A stretch of 64,000 nucleotides of DNA from NCBI RefSeq assembly GCF_019097595.1, contig NC_080714.1, forward strand, positions 22,470,259-22,534,258, read 5' to 3'. How positions within the stretch are numbered: position 1 is the stretch's first letter; each line of letters begins with the position of its first letter. The translations under genes and the position numbers were made by a program. The notes under the pieces were generated by a model. The model was given only the letters and a program-made list of their open reading frames with translations. It had not been told where the DNA came from and searched no databases. Below are positions 46,069 to 59,329 of the stretch, one piece after another. The DNA comes from Hemibagrus wyckioides (Eukaryota > Chordata > Actinopteri > Siluriformes > Bagridae).

Positions 46069-49000
46069 TAGATTACAGATGCTGTGGATAAAGTTCCTTT
46101 AAGGTTTGTTTCATTCTCTGTTCACACTAGCTCAGGTATCTGGGACGAGAAGATTTCATGTGTAGGTTAATAGGTTTTTCATTCCATACCAACATAACTA
46201 AAATTATTTAACACAAGACGGAGAAATGTCAAAAAATCTTAATAAATAAAAAGAAAATAATAATATTTTTTATCATCAAGTCAGCCAATTCCAGTCAGGT
46301 TGCACATATTAAAAACAAAAAAATCATACAAATGTCAAAGGTCAAATGAGCCCTAGAACTCGAATCAGAGCAAGCATTTATGTAGAAACTGTGATAAAAC
46401 AGGGGAAAATACAGTAATAACAGTAATACCTTTACATGTGAGGCAAGGAGAGAACACCACACCAAAATGTTGGCCAGAGATTTGCTGACTTTCTGTTGTC
46501 TGCAAAAACATGATGTGCTACTTTGTCAGAATATGCTAATAAGCTAAAACCTGATTGTTTCCCCTTCTGTATTAGTGCACTAGCTAACTCTGCAGCCATA
46601 TGCTATTAATTTCCATTATTATCCTAGTCAGTTAGGTTTCCAGGAAACTGAAACACAAAGGCAGCCCATTGGAGCCCATGGCCAATCAGCTAGCTAACAC
46701 TTGTATGATTTGTCCAGCTCTATTCGCCGTATGAAAGTCAGAAATGCAGCATGCAGGGTTCAGTAAAGCAAGACCAGGGTTAAGTACTGCTGGTGGGATT
46801 ATAGCAGATGGTCTGTGTCTAGCACCAGAAGTGATCAGGATGGAGGGGAAAAAAATCCCTCGCTGTGCAGTAATGAGCCCTCAGCCGGCTGCTTTTCTAC
46901 GTGCCATGTCATAAATTATACACCATCTCCATCTCTCACCACCCCTACAGTGCAGCGGATGACATTTGTGCGGTGATCAAATCCTGCACCATTGTCAGGA
47001 TGATGGTATTACGGGCATGTTCTTTTAAAACAACACTTCAACCGTAGACCATTCTTCCTCCGGCTATATCAATCTCCTTCAAGTTTAAACCGTGCAGCCA
47101 GGGTCAGAACAGAAACTCACAGGGAGAGACTACGTCTTTAATGTTGCTGAACGGCAGTTTAAGGCAAGAGATGGACATTTTCGGTGCAAGTGAATGGAAA
47201 AGTGTCACTGAACAGCATTTCTATGATTGTCTGCATGACTGTATAGGGAGAGCATTTTCACAGTGGTTATTACTGTTAGGCAGAAGGAGTGCTGAGAGAA
47301 CCCTTTTGGCCACAGGTCAATCCACACCTGAGAACGACAAGACAGATCTGATTATATGGGCTTCAGAGGTCAATCTTTATTTAATCATCTGTTCATTTGA
47401 AGAGAGTGATGACAGCACAGCAGAATCCATGTGTTATTACACGAGCTTTCTAATTACGCAGGAGTGCTCAACCTTAGCCAAGGTTTGCTCTCTCAACATC
47501 TCCTTTCCATCTCCTTCTACCGATGCATCCGTTATTCCCGTGTGTGTGTGAGTGTTTCAGGTGTCTGAATGTGTGTCTGGTGCTTATGTAATTCTGATGA
47601 GCTGATTTATGTGTGTGAATCACTTACAGGGGTGCTAATTAATGTCTAACCGTGGTAGAGCGTGGAGAAGGTTAGATGTCTGTCTAATTGCCTGTTTTAA
47701 AGATGAGGCAGCTGCTGTTCTTTTCTGTCCTGATTGACAGCCCAGTGACCTGAGAAGGTTGTTTGTCACATGCTGTACACAATTCGTACATCACACCATC
47801 GCAGACAGGAATCAAAGCTTCATCCCCTGTGGTTATTTCAGCACGAGGCGGACTATAATGAAGAGATCTTTATATTGGGGACATTGTGTTTCATAATCAT
47901 GGATCAGGTGTTTGCAGTCCTGGAAAGACAAACGTAATGCATGTTACAGGCCATTTAATAATTGTAGTTGTCGTGTTGAATTGTCCTAACCTTTTGCATT
48001 GTCATTTACAGCCAGTAAAATGTCTCTTGTCTCTGCCTCTCTGTTCTTGTAAGATGCCATTTAAAAGATTGAGAACGACATCTAATCTGGCTGTTCTGTT
48101 CCCCAGATAAACAATCGTCCTTTAGGTTTAGATCAAAATATTATTTTTTTATTTCGGCTAATGAAGCATTTAAGGCACAGTGTTATGTTATAGTAACAGT
48201 GACCTACTCTGACCTGTTTTTGTAATCAAAAATCAACAAAATTATTATGTGTAGCGTTCCTCACTCACAAAGATCCAAAAAAACATGACAAAATAATGGC
48301 TTACGGTTACAGTACATTGTAATTTTATACTATGTGCATTATATACATGTCAATGTGCAATATATTCACCTTCAATAATCAAGGTGTTACCCATACGTGT
48401 AATAAATGTCGTCGTTGCTGTCACTAAATTTCATTGTACACCATAATGACTATTTAAAGTAACTTACCTTATGCTTAACAATCAAGGATACATTTACGGC
48501 TTTAAGTTGGACCGTTTGGTTAGACGTGTTTATGTTTAGTTTCACAGTGCACTTCATGTTAACACTTTCGAATACATTTTGAATTTGCCTCAGCGAGAAT
48601 GGACTTTAGATTCAGTTTTCATTGCTGGCGTTGCTAAAGCTCAGATTTGAAGACTTCAACCATGTTTCCGACTTTCCATGTTCAGCCAGTGCTCTGTTTG
48701 TCTCCACCGGCAGTGTGAAGTTTAATGTGCTAAAAATATTGTCTAAAGTGTTCAGTGTCCCTGAGAGAGTTGTCTTTTTTGGCTCCAGACATAATAAGGG
48801 CAATAAGTGTCAGGTGTTGTTTGGCTCCTTGCACAAACTCAAGCCTGGGTCCTATGATAAAGATGGAAGAGAGTTTCTGAGTCCTGTGTTGACTGACAGG
48901 CCAACTGCGAGCCAATTGAGAAGCACATTGTTAATGTTAGCCTGCCTGTTACCTCACACATCTAAAAGAGGGGTATAATTTTGTGTGTGTGTGTGTATTG

Positions 49001-49384
49001 TATGTATTGTATATCAAAAGATGCAGCTTTCCACAGAATCTAATAAATACTTTTGTCATCTAATTTTGTATAAAGAGGGTTTTTGCTGTATTGTCTTGAT
49101 TAAAAACCCCACAGGACAAAGTGTGCCCTGCCATGATTGCAGTGAAGGAGGCGAGGAAACAATGCAAAAGCTCAGAGGTGGGATTTGAATTCTCAATTCT
49201 ATGCAAATTAGGTATGACATGGTCACACGACAAATCCAAATCGCTGGCTTGAGTGAGTCCTTGAACCAGTCCTGTGGCACATGCGATTTAGATCCACACT
49301 CACTATTGTAGTTCCTACCTGCCAATATGACAAAAGTACCATATCATGTTACCTGAAGGTATTATTACGACATCTCGGTTAGCC
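46069..49384 (+). other. pde4d: Intron, no gene seen
   Basis: Single-copy-looking DNA, partly base-balanced (46850-47060). Open frames of 118-136 codons at 47141-47551 and 48622-48978 lack domains and splice context. GT tract at 48982-48997. Confidence 0.45.
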
Positions 49385-49640
49385 ATTAGAGTCTCACGCT
49401 GTGGTGCAGAAGGTGGCATTGCCGCCTCAAAGCTCCAGGGTCCTTCAGTTCCATCCTGACCTTGACTTACTGTCTATACAGAATTTTACATGTTCTCCCC
49501 ATTTCCATATAGATTTCCTCCGGGTACTTTGGTTTCACTTCACAAAAAACATGCCAGTTGATGGACTCTGAATTACCCCTAGGTGTGAATGAGCATTTGT
49601 GATGCCTGCGATCGGGATAAAGCAGTTACTGATGATGTAT
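49385..49640 (+). repeat. Fish interspersed repeat (family R2), longest copy
   Basis: CTGTGGTGCAGAAGGTGGCA + TTGCCGCCTCAAAGCTCCAG, ACATGTTCTCCCC, ATTTCCTCCGGGTACTTTGG, then CGGGATAAAGCAGTTACTGA. The order is that of the common fish repeat. Confidence 0.8.
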
Positions 49641-51147
49641 CTTGTGACTTTGTGGATGCTTCCACTTGCTTACCATAAAAATTTGCACTTCGAAAATCCC
49701 TGTCTTCCCAAGTCTCATTCTTTCATCAGTGGATAGTTTCATCTGGACACTGTGCACTTTCACTTAATACCTTCTGCAATCATAAAGAATCCCAGGACTC
49801 TTATTTACAGTATTTTCACATTGAACACACTTAGTATTGTTTGTCTTTACAGTGTACAATTTTATATTTATAATAACACTATCGGTTGTCACGAGAACAA
49901 ACTGGGTTTCATGATGAGTCTCAAGCTTTCTTCGTCTTGTTGTCTCAACGACTTTGTCTCCACCACTGTCACCTCTGGCATTTAAATCTGAAAAAAAAAA
50001 AGCAACCCAGCAATATGTATTTGACTTCCTGTTACTTGATAGTCAATTTTTAACATTATGTAGACATACAACCCTGCTTTATCCACCAGCATGTTTATGT
50101 ATTGCTCAGAAAACCAACGGCAACACTGTAGGGAATGTCTGAAAATCCTCCAGCAGCACACATATGCCTAGAAATATTGACACACAAGAAGCACAAGAGC
50201 TCCTCTTCACCCCAGCTCTATTTATAGAAGTTCATTTAGCTCTTTGTGTTTGCAGTGAGCTGCCCATCACCAGGTAGAGAATGGACATTACCTGGATTAA
50301 TCCCCCCTCCCTCCCTCCACCCCCAGCCCAAGGGGTTACAGATAGCGCCTGCGTATCTCCCTCCATCAGTCCGCTGCTGTAATGGGAACAGCAGCCGTCA
50401 CTGAAGCTGGAGCTGGTCGCCTTCTTCACACTTGATCCACTCTAGTTTCCATGGTGAGCTGTAACAGATTTCATAATCCCCGGACTCGCCGTTTAATTGC
50501 AGATTGAATCATAATAAAGTTAGGATGCACAGAAATGGCCGATGAAATATGCCTGAGCTATTTTTAACCCTCTTTGGTGGCTGCATTCTGGAAACAGGGA
50601 GGGTTTTATTTATTTATTAATGTATTATTACATCTTGGTGTAGAGAATCGGCTAAAGGATCAAGTAATAATTTTGCCAGCCGAAGAGACAATAACAGAGT
50701 GCAATAACTTCATGTACAAATGTCTTTCTGGCTAAATTGAATGGGAAAGATAAAGACTGTAAGGAAACAATAAAGAAACACACACATACACACACACACA
50801 GAAATAGGATTTAAATGATGAAATCTAATTCACATCTCTAGCTATTTCTGCTATAAAGGTGATGTCGATAATAGACATGCAGGAGACATGCAATAGCCTC
50901 ACGACTGCACTGAGAAACTGGCACAGAAAAAATATGCATAGAATATCACATTTCAGCTAGCTCAATAATAATAATTCCTTGCAAGAAATAATTAGCTAGA
51001 AACATATTGCATTGACAGGCTGACAGATACCTGCTGACGTGTAAACAGTGACCATGGACTCCATCTGCCATCATTTTATTAAAGCTTTTCAGTTATGCAG
51101 GAAGTCATGGAAATGTAAGACCTTGGATAAGCAGATTTGAATGTGTC

Positions 51148-51187
<40 letters not shown>

Positions 51188-53117
51188 TGCACGCACGGGC
51201 CTGTGTTTCAGATTCCTCAAGCGCTTAATTGGCTCTGGTGGGGTTGGTAAGGGCCGTTACATTACAGTGTTTAGCGTCATAGCGAGACAGACTAGCCTCC
51301 CAGGTGCGCCGTTTTCTTATACGGAGGATGTTTGTCATTATGAAGAGAACGTCTGGTCTTTAAGCGAGAACTCCTCAGGGGAGAGAGACAGAGAGAGGCA
51401 GACCGAGAGGTAGAAGGAAGGAAGGGGGAGGAAGGAAGGTGTCCATAATGTTAGAATTCATGGCCGACTCTGTATTCCGTCTACATATTATGCATAAGCT
51501 TAGTGAAAAAGCATATAGTCACTTCCATGTCGAAAAAACAAAATACACTTTATTCTGCCCTTGGAATGATCATAAGCACTGTTAATGCAGCTGTGGGTGG
51601 TTTTCTGAACATGCACAAAGCCTGGCGCTGAACTAAATGACATTAGTGAAAGAGATTGTCTACAGAGACTAACCAGCATTTATGTTTAGTCTGAATCCAC
51701 TCTGAGAACAAACAGTAACGCACTAAGTACCTTTCCTTGTCACTTTGGTTGTAATTTTTTATTTTAGGTACTTTAAAACCTATCGTTCACCTGAAATGTG
51801 GACAGAGAGTACCTTTAAAAATCATTTAAAGTACCTAAATGGACCATAATGGAGCATCGTTTTTAGAGTAAAGATTTAAAGGTACGCTACACATGCTTTT
51901 TTAGGGTAAAGATACAAAGGAGTACCATCTGAGACAAGTTTAGTCCCCTTTTTTTCCTGATCGTGTACTGCAAAACAATCTAATGGCAGTTGGCTACAGT
52001 TTACCTTGTTCTTTTAAGCCCTGAGCTTCTTTATTCAGGAGATCATACGTACAGTACATGGAGAATGTGCTGTACCTTCCTGGAAAGTTTGCCTAGCAAA
52101 CAAAAATGCCAGATTTTGACATTTCTGTTCCCCCGGCGCCTGTTTTCCAGTAAAATGTCACTGAATATTTCACGCTCTGCATCCAGAAGCCTTCACTCTC
52201 TGTCAAAAGATCTGCCACAGAATGTAAACAGTGCTCATTGAATTATTACCATCAGGAAAGAGGCCTATTTTTACATCCCACTGTGTAGATCTGATGAATT
52301 ATGTATTTCCATTTAGGCTTCAAAGGTTATAATATTTATGATGCTATGTATCACATTAATTACTTATTATGTAAGTGTGATTCAACAGTGCACTGGGCTT
52401 TTTACTTCGGCTCAGATAAAAATAGGATTTAAGTGCTGGGGGTTGAGAAGGATAGCAGCCTGCATTGTTTCAAAGCCTATGAAGCGGGGAGCGCTGTTAT
52501 CGGAAAATAATCAACAGAGTGGTGCGATGAAGTGCAACGTGAAGCGGCGTTACTCTTATCACCATGAAGTTTATTTTCTAATAACATCATACCCTGAAGT
52601 GTGTAGGGGTTAGATGAGCTCATGATCTGGATGAAATGGGAGAATGAGGACTGCAATGATGGGATATCAAACAGCAGTTTAAACACACCAAAAAACACAT
52701 AGATAGAAACAATAACTCAGTAAAAATGATGAAGAAATTACCGTTTTTAAGGGATATTTAATTAAACGATTTTTTGCGTTCTTTGTTTTTATTATATAAT
52801 TTATTCGATATTTTGATGTTTAGCTGTTTGACTCAGTTGCATGTTAGTACTTTGTAGTATAAATGATCAGTGTTATAAAATCAGAATTTTTAGTGTTGTA
52901 AATAAATGTGTATAGTAAATAAATAAAAGTAAACACTTAAAAATGCTTTAAACATACAAACAAAATCCTCAGGATCACTACCTTTTCATCCTTCTCATAC
53001 TTCCGTTTTTTTAGGTCCACAAGCATTTTTATATTATGTAAAACTATCTTTAATTTTTAAAGCCACGTAGATGGTGTTGTGGCTGAAATTCGACACAAAA
53101 AAATAAGGTTTTGAGCA
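49641..53117 (+). other. pde4d: Intron, no gene seen
   Basis: GT microsatellite (51153-51183), purine-rich patch (51375-51435) and a GGTAC-rich repeat fragment (51720-51965, with GAGTACCTTTAAA and AAAGTACCTAAATGGACCAT), which resembles fish nonautonomous elements. A base-balanced block at 50440-50720 is a weak noncoding-conservation candidate. No exon. Confidence 0.45.
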
Positions 53118-53350
53118 AGATTCACAATTTTTATTCGTTACGTACACAGTTATATACAGTTTATAACTTACACTGCAATGAAAACCTCACCAATTCTCCT
53201 AAACTGTGCAAAGAAATAAACAAAATCTAAGAGCTATGTTAAAAAAAGAAATAATAAAAAGAAAAAGGGGTAATAGAATGTGATGTGCAATATGTTAGAC
53301 GTTCGATCTAGTAGCAATGCGCAAAAACATTACAGGATGAAAAGTGACGT
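53118..53350 (-). mobile_element. LINE 3'-tail fragment
   Basis: AAGATTCACAATTTTTATTC + GTTACGTACACAGTTATATA + CAGT... CACTGCAATGAAAACCTCAC, then AATAGAATGTGATGTGCAAT and GAAAAGTGACGTGTT. Same family and orientation as 30541-30790 and 6654-6735. Confidence 0.65.
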
Positions 53351-54109
53351 GTTAACGTTTCTGCCTATAGCATACTTTAACACCTCAGCTTTATAGAGCT
53401 GTAAATATATTCCACCAAAACGACATGCAACAGCTTTTATTTACTCGCACACTGAACGTCAAGCTTTGATCAAGTTGTTGGATAGCATCGTGCCACAGCT
53501 AAGTGGACATAAGCCTAGATAAGTCAGTTTGTGATCAGTGACCAGCTGTCAGAACGTCCATGTTCCTCTCCAAATTTGCTTGTGGATGAAAGGCACGCAA
53601 GAGAGAAATATATTTCAGCCTGTACATTCTACTATGTAATTTACTCTACGGTTTCTGAGCTGTATGTCAGCATCTGAAAGGCTTTTCCAGGTCACTACAC
53701 CAGACACATATTTCTAAGCCTATTATTAATGTTGTTTAATAAAAATTAAGCGCAGCATTAGTGTAAATAGATGCTCCAGGATTCTGTTCGATAAATTTAA
53801 GATTATGAAAAGATTAAGATCATTTTCAATTGAATGATAAAAACCCATTAGTAACTATAGATATAGGCAACATATAACAAAGAATAATGGCTAAAGGGAT
53901 ATGAATCTTTTTGAGATTATAATTTGAATTCCCGTAGATTTGCCCAGTTTATTTCTGGGTGCATGATTTTCAGGAGCTGGTGCCAAGTGCCATTTACCAG
54001 TGAAATCATACATGGAATATTCAATAGATGCCACATTTTAGACCACAGCACCTCTAGTCACCAAGGCAGTTTTCCCAGCAGGGTTTCAATTCCAGCACCC
54101 ACTTAGAGC
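53351..54109 (+). other. pde4d: Intron, no gene seen
   Basis: AT-rich, no recognised repeat or exon. Confidence 0.4.
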
Positions 54110-54370
54110 TCCAGTACCGTTGACATTTACGCGATAAATGTTGGCCGCATGATAAATGATGGCTGTCCGGCAAAATGTAGCTCGTCCTGTCTTGCTTAAT
54201 CCGCGTTTGTGCTTGTCAGTGATGGATAAATACGGTTCTCGCCATTATCTTCAGTTTTTTTGGAAGGGAGGGTTTATTCTGACTGCCGCAGTATGGGATA
54301 TGGAGCGTCGCCGGATTTGAAGGAGTCAAATTTTTTGCAGGCTGTTTAAATGCAATCCCGCTGACATGGG
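54110..54370. promoter_or_regulatory. Candidate conserved noncoding element
   Basis: Non-repetitive block with several CpGs and repeated GATAAAT words (near 54132, 54150, 54225), GGAGCGTCGCCGG and TTTAAATGCAATCCCGC. Stops in all frames. Texture-based guess. Confidence 0.25.
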
Positions 54371-56439
54371 TCAAGTCTTTATTTCTGTGTTTTATTTAAA
54401 GTCTGTGAGAATCAGCCAAAGTGCACAATGAAGTCAAGTTATTCTTAGCAGTCAAATAAAATAAAATGTGAATCTGAGTTAAAATGATAAAGAATACAAC
54501 AAAAGAGTTAATATTCTCTACAGTATTATCTGTTGTGTGTGGGGGGGTAAGCTCAGTGAAGAGAGCTTTTGCTACGATTAAGCTTGCTTTCTCAGTATTA
54601 AATAAGCGAGTCGTTAACTAAAATGACGCACATCATTTAATGCAGTGTTCAAGGTCTAGACGGATAGTTCCATAACCGTTCTCTGCGTCAGACTGTTCTC
54701 TCGAGACATTACACACTCATTAAAAACCCCCCTGAGAGGATGATTCGCTTACTTTATGTGCATACTGGCCATTGTGGGACAGTAGATCAATATCCACCCG
54801 GGCAACAGATCGATACTCAAATTCCCTTTTGACATTTTTGCCTTCTCCATGTGGATCAAGGGATTGATATGTGCTGCTTCAGCGTTACCTTCTGAAAGCC
54901 CTGCAGGAGTTCAGTATCAAGCTAAGCTGCTATGCCTGTCGTTTTTCGTCCTTATTTAGCCTAGCAGGAAGACATGCACAGAAAACCTGATACTGAATAT
55001 GAATATGAATAATGACGTTGTAATAAACCTACCAGTACTAATGCCCAGCTCTTTCTAGCCATTCGTCAGTTTTGTTTAGTTAGTTGGTCCAACTGAGACA
55101 GATTTTTTTCAGGCATAATTTTCCAATCGTTAGCTCAATACCCACGGAGCTAGCACCGTCTCCCTGCTTTCCTTAAGCTCATTATAACAGCTTAAAAGAT
55201 ATCTGTGATCTGAATAAACTTTCACATTCACTGTTAAAATAGCCTGAAATTAAGAAAGACGGTTCTCTTTATTTCGGGTACTGTTGAATGGAGGCATGAT
55301 GAGGGTTCAGATAAAATCGTGTGATCTCATTTATCATGCATTTGTATTTAAGAACCGACAAATTGTTCCGTCAGACCACAATTAAAGTAGGTATGTTCTC
55401 ATTCAGGTAAACTTTGTAATACTACTGTCTTAAAAAAAAACGGGATTTGCATAAACCCTCTCAAGGCTGGCTAATGATGATGTTGGGTATTATGTGTATT
55501 GCTGAGATTAGTGTTTGTCAGAGAAGAAGCTCACATATTATTGAATAAAATTTGTATTTTTTTCAATACTAATGGCCCTGAAAAGTGTCTTACGATGAAA
55601 TAGAATGGATTTTTTTTCCTATTTAAAACTGTCAAGCATTATTTCTAAAAAATTCCTTGCCATACTGCAGTACTGAAATCGGGCTAAACCTTTGATTTGT
55701 ACTTCTATCGTCACTACATGACTCAAATAAACCTCGATTCCTGTTCCTGAAGGTCCGTGATCATCTCATACATCTTTATTCCACAAATGCAATTTAATCA
55801 CATCTCTTTCAGCTCCGCTGGGTCGTAGTTCTCGGTTAGAGAACGTTATGTGTTTTTTAATCTGATTTGTGCAGCCCTTGATTCTGCTGATATGCCCTAT
55901 GTGGAGGCCAGAGGTTTAAAAAAAAAGTGGAGAAAAGAAAGTGGCCTTTCAGGGGAAGGAAGAGGATGTGATTAATGGCTCCTGAGTGAGAGGAAGGGAG
56001 CAAATGAAAATAGCCACCTATTATCCTCATCATGTGCTTGTAGTATCAGATTCATTAGATCGGGGCACTTAGCAGAACAGCACAGAGCGCTAGGAGTAAC
56101 CTGCTCCCCCATGAGCGCTCTCCTGGGTTTTGGAGCAGGTGTCGAAAAGGTGAGGAGACGGCGGATGTGACCATGCATTTATTATTCTCTATAGCCATAT
56201 TATTCCAGATATGTGGCCTACCACTGTCTACCTCAATCTGATCCAAAATAAAATGAATTTTAACACATGGATCCTTTCACAATTTCACTTTGGTGCAGTG
56301 CATCATAAAACCGCGTTCCCAGCAGCAACGGATGAGTTCTCTGGTTTCTTTGGCTGGATTGGGTGCTCTAAATTGCCAATGGGAGTGACTGAGGTTGTGT
56401 GTGTGTACATGCAGTTGCATAAAATCTGGGAAGTGGGAG
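54371..56439 (+). other. pde4d: Intron, no gene seen
   Basis: AT-rich intronic DNA; open frames at 55972-56246 have no features. Confidence 0.45.
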
Positions 56440-56615
56440 CTCAGGATTTTAGATGTTGAACTACTGTGTGTTTAAATCCCATGAACACCAAGCTGCCACA
56501 CTTGGACCACTGAGCAAGGCACTTAACCCTCAACAGCTCAGTTGTATAAATGAGATAAACATAAGTCACTCTGAGTAAGGCCATCTTCCAAATGCCATAA
56601 ATGTAAAATGGATGT
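56440..56615 (+). mobile_element. tRNA-derived SINE (tail type 1), third copy
   Basis: Partial head, then ACACCAAGCTGCCAC, GAGCAAGGCACTTAACCCTC, AACAGCTCAGTTGTATAAAT and the tail TCCAAATGCCATAAATGTAA. Opposite orientation to the copies at 22317 and 22956. Confidence 0.8.
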
Positions 56616-56674
56616 GTGCACGCAGAGTCCTGCATAATATCCAGTGTGTTTTTCTGTCTTGTACCGGGTGTTCT

Positions 56675-56708
56675 CTGGTTTGGCTCCAGAAAAATGGAGC
56701 CAAACCAG
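56675..56708. repeat. Perfect 14-bp-stem inverted repeat
   Basis: CTGGTTTGGCTCCA (56675-56688) and TGGAGCCAAACCAG (56695-56708) pair exactly around GAAAAA. No run of T follows, so a pol III terminator role is not indicated. Confidence 0.9.
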
Positions 56709-56766
56709 GCAAAATTCACATTTAAAATAGCGTTTGTTCTGATCGGAGCATACTTCTGGGTCTTAA

Positions 56767-57297
56767 TACACTATATTGCCAAAAGGTTTTGGACGTCTGC
56801 CTTTACATGCACATGAATGTATTATGGAGCCATTTGCAGCTATAACAGCTTCAACTCTTCTGGGAAGGCTTTCCACAAGGTTTAAAGTGTGTTTATGGGA
56901 ATTTCTGACCATTCCTCTAGAAGTACATTTGTGAGGTCAGGCACTAATGATTGATGAGAAGGCCTGGCTCACAGTCTCCTCTCTGATTCATCCCAAATGT
57001 GTTCTATCCGGTTGAGGTCAGGACTCTTTGCAGGCCAGTCAAGTTCCACCAAAAAACTCTCTCATCCGTTTCTTTCTGGACCTTGCTTTGTGCACTGGTG
57101 TGCAGTCATGTTGGAACAGGAAGGGGTCATCCCCAAACTGTTCCCACAAAGTTGGGAGCATGAAATTGTCCAAAATGTCTTGGTATGCTGAAGCATTACT
57201 TAGTTCCTTTTACTGTAACTAACGGGCCAATGTCAACCCCTGAAAAACAACGTCTGTATTCAATGATGTGTCCCAAAACCTTTGGCAATATAGTGTA
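56767..57297 (-). mobile_element. Tc1-like element with both termini and transposase 3' half
   Basis: TACACTATATTGCCAAAAGG on the left and CCTTTGGCAATATAGTGTA on the right are inverted, flush with TA. The minus strand encodes a broken transposase carboxy half: a QHDC-type stretch, then SPDLNRIEHIWDE (the region of the last catalytic acid), then LLEEW-x-x-IP. The 5' half of the gene is missing and there are stops, so it is nonautonomous. Confidence 0.9.
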
Positions 57298-58708
57298 TTT
57301 GGTTTGGTTTAGTTTAACATTAAATTGAGTTTTGGTGAGAGAGGACTTTCTCAGTTTCCTCAATAAATTGTTCTCGGGTGATTCCCAGCCAGCGAGCGTT
57401 TAGTGAAGGCTGACATGTACTTCTTTTCTCTTGTTCCTCATTAGTCCAATCATCGCCTTATAATTAGTCACTATTGTCATTTCAATTTAACAGCCAAACA
57501 TGGAGCAGTTTTCAGAATAGAGCTCTGATCGTCCGCCAGCGGAGAGACGGTTTCTGTGGTGTTTCTGGCAAGGTGACACTGCACACGCTGAGAGAAGATT
57601 CCATGTTGTTCTCTTCTTCAAGTTAACACACAAAGAAACCTCATCTCTGTTGACTTCAGTAGTGTGTGTGAGTGAGAGAGAGAGAAGGAGAGAGAGGAAG
57701 AGAGGGAGAGAGCGGCGAACGAGAGCGCACATAAGAGCTGTGTGGAGGAGGAAGAGTAAGCGGATGGCTTTTGCCCTGTTCTCTCTCTTAGCTCAGATCC
57801 AGCAGGCAGCGCTTTACTGATGTTATAGCAACCTCGCTCTCTACCTGCATCCAAACCTCCAAAACCTTCTCTTCTGTTCTACTGCATTACACAACGCTGC
57901 TATTTTTACTGCCTCAACAAAGTCACTGCTTTGTTGCCTTCACTAAGAGAGAACAGTGCTCAGGCTAATAAACAGGGTAAATAAGGACTGATGGACTCAC
58001 ACACACACACACACACACATAAAAAGAATTATTGTGCATGTAACCTGAGTGCCCGTGTAATTATACAAAATAAGTCAAAGATAAAAATAGCTCGGTTAAT
58101 AAGATGGATTATTTTTCTGGTTTTATTCGTGGAGGTCCGTTCGCGAGGTGGCTGTGGGTGGATTATGTGTTTGTGTCTTTCTTTCTCACTTTCTCTCTTT
58201 CCTGTTATGGTTTTGTGCATGTAGTAAGATTTATATATTAAGCTGCACTGCCCCTCTTGCTCTGATTTAGTGGCCAAGTTTGAGTTTGCACCACTTGCCT
58301 CACAATAGTGTTCACGCTACTAGCGACAGCATGAGAAGTGAGGATTCATTCTCTCCATGTGCAACACAGAGCCCTGATTTCAACAACATTGGCAAGGAAC
58401 AAACTGACAACAAAACAAGCCACATTTCAATTGAGATTTTATCAATTCACAAAGCAGTTTTTTTTAGTTCTATAGGGTTGCTATTATTTTGAAGCTCTTG
58501 ATGTTGAAATAGTCGTTTACAGGCCACACTCTGCTGATGAAAGGGACACATATAATTGTGTAAAATAATACTGTTAGTATTTTCTTGCTGCAAAGGATAT
58601 GAGTGCAGTGAGCGTGATCATTAAAATGAGTGCAAGATTCCAGAAATTTCTTCACTCAAAATGCAGACCCTGACAAGTGTGTTTCAGTGCTTGCAGAACT
58701 GAAGTGCT
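57298..58708 (+). other. pde4d: Intron, no gene seen
   Basis: GA-rich patch (57669-57716) and CA microsatellite (57998-58019). Open frames over them are low complexity. Confidence 0.45.
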
Positions 58709-58737
58709 ATCTCTCTCTCTCTCTCTTTCTGTCTGTG

Positions 58738-58779
<42 letters not shown>

Positions 58780-58857
58780 TCTCCCTCTCTCTCTCTCTCT
58801 GTCCCTCTCTCTGTGTCTCTCTCTCTGTCTCTGTCTCTCCCTGTCTCTGTCTCTGTC

Positions 58858-58889
<32 letters not shown>

Positions 58890-58917
58890 ACACACACACA
58901 TACACACACACACACAT
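58709..58917. repeat. Compound CT / CTCTGT / CA microsatellite
   Basis: CT repeats (58709-58800), then CTCTGT-type hexamers (58800-58889), then CA repeats with one T interruption. All open frames across it are artefacts. Confidence 0.97.
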
Positions 58918-59285
58918 GACAGTTTTTCGGCATGCCCCCTTTTGCACAATTTTAATAAAATTAGTCAGATTTAAGGAAAGATATTGCATAGAGTTTACAT
59001 GAATATATTACATTTTTCAACAAAACAGGATTTTATCTCGTACACTAAGCTTAATTTAAACATGTTTCTTAATCACTCTGTTGAATGATGCACAGTAAGC
59101 ATGATTAATTCACATAGTATTAAGGTTACTCAGTTACATTGTGAAATCATATGATGTTGCCTTCTATATGTTTGGAACAATAGCTACAGCATTACATTTG
59201 GGCAACTAACAGACACATGATAGAATAGTGCAGTGGTAATTCACAGGTCAGTATTTGATTTTAAAGATGCTTTTGATATGATTTT

Positions 59286-59329
<44 letters not shown>

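Noticed and set aside
47141..47551. 136-codon open frame
   Set aside because: No recognisable motif and no exon context; length is within chance for 64 kb.
58630..58974. Ser/Leu-rich and Arg/Glu-rich open frames
   Set aside because: Produced by the CT/GA microsatellite; all frames are open in such repeats.
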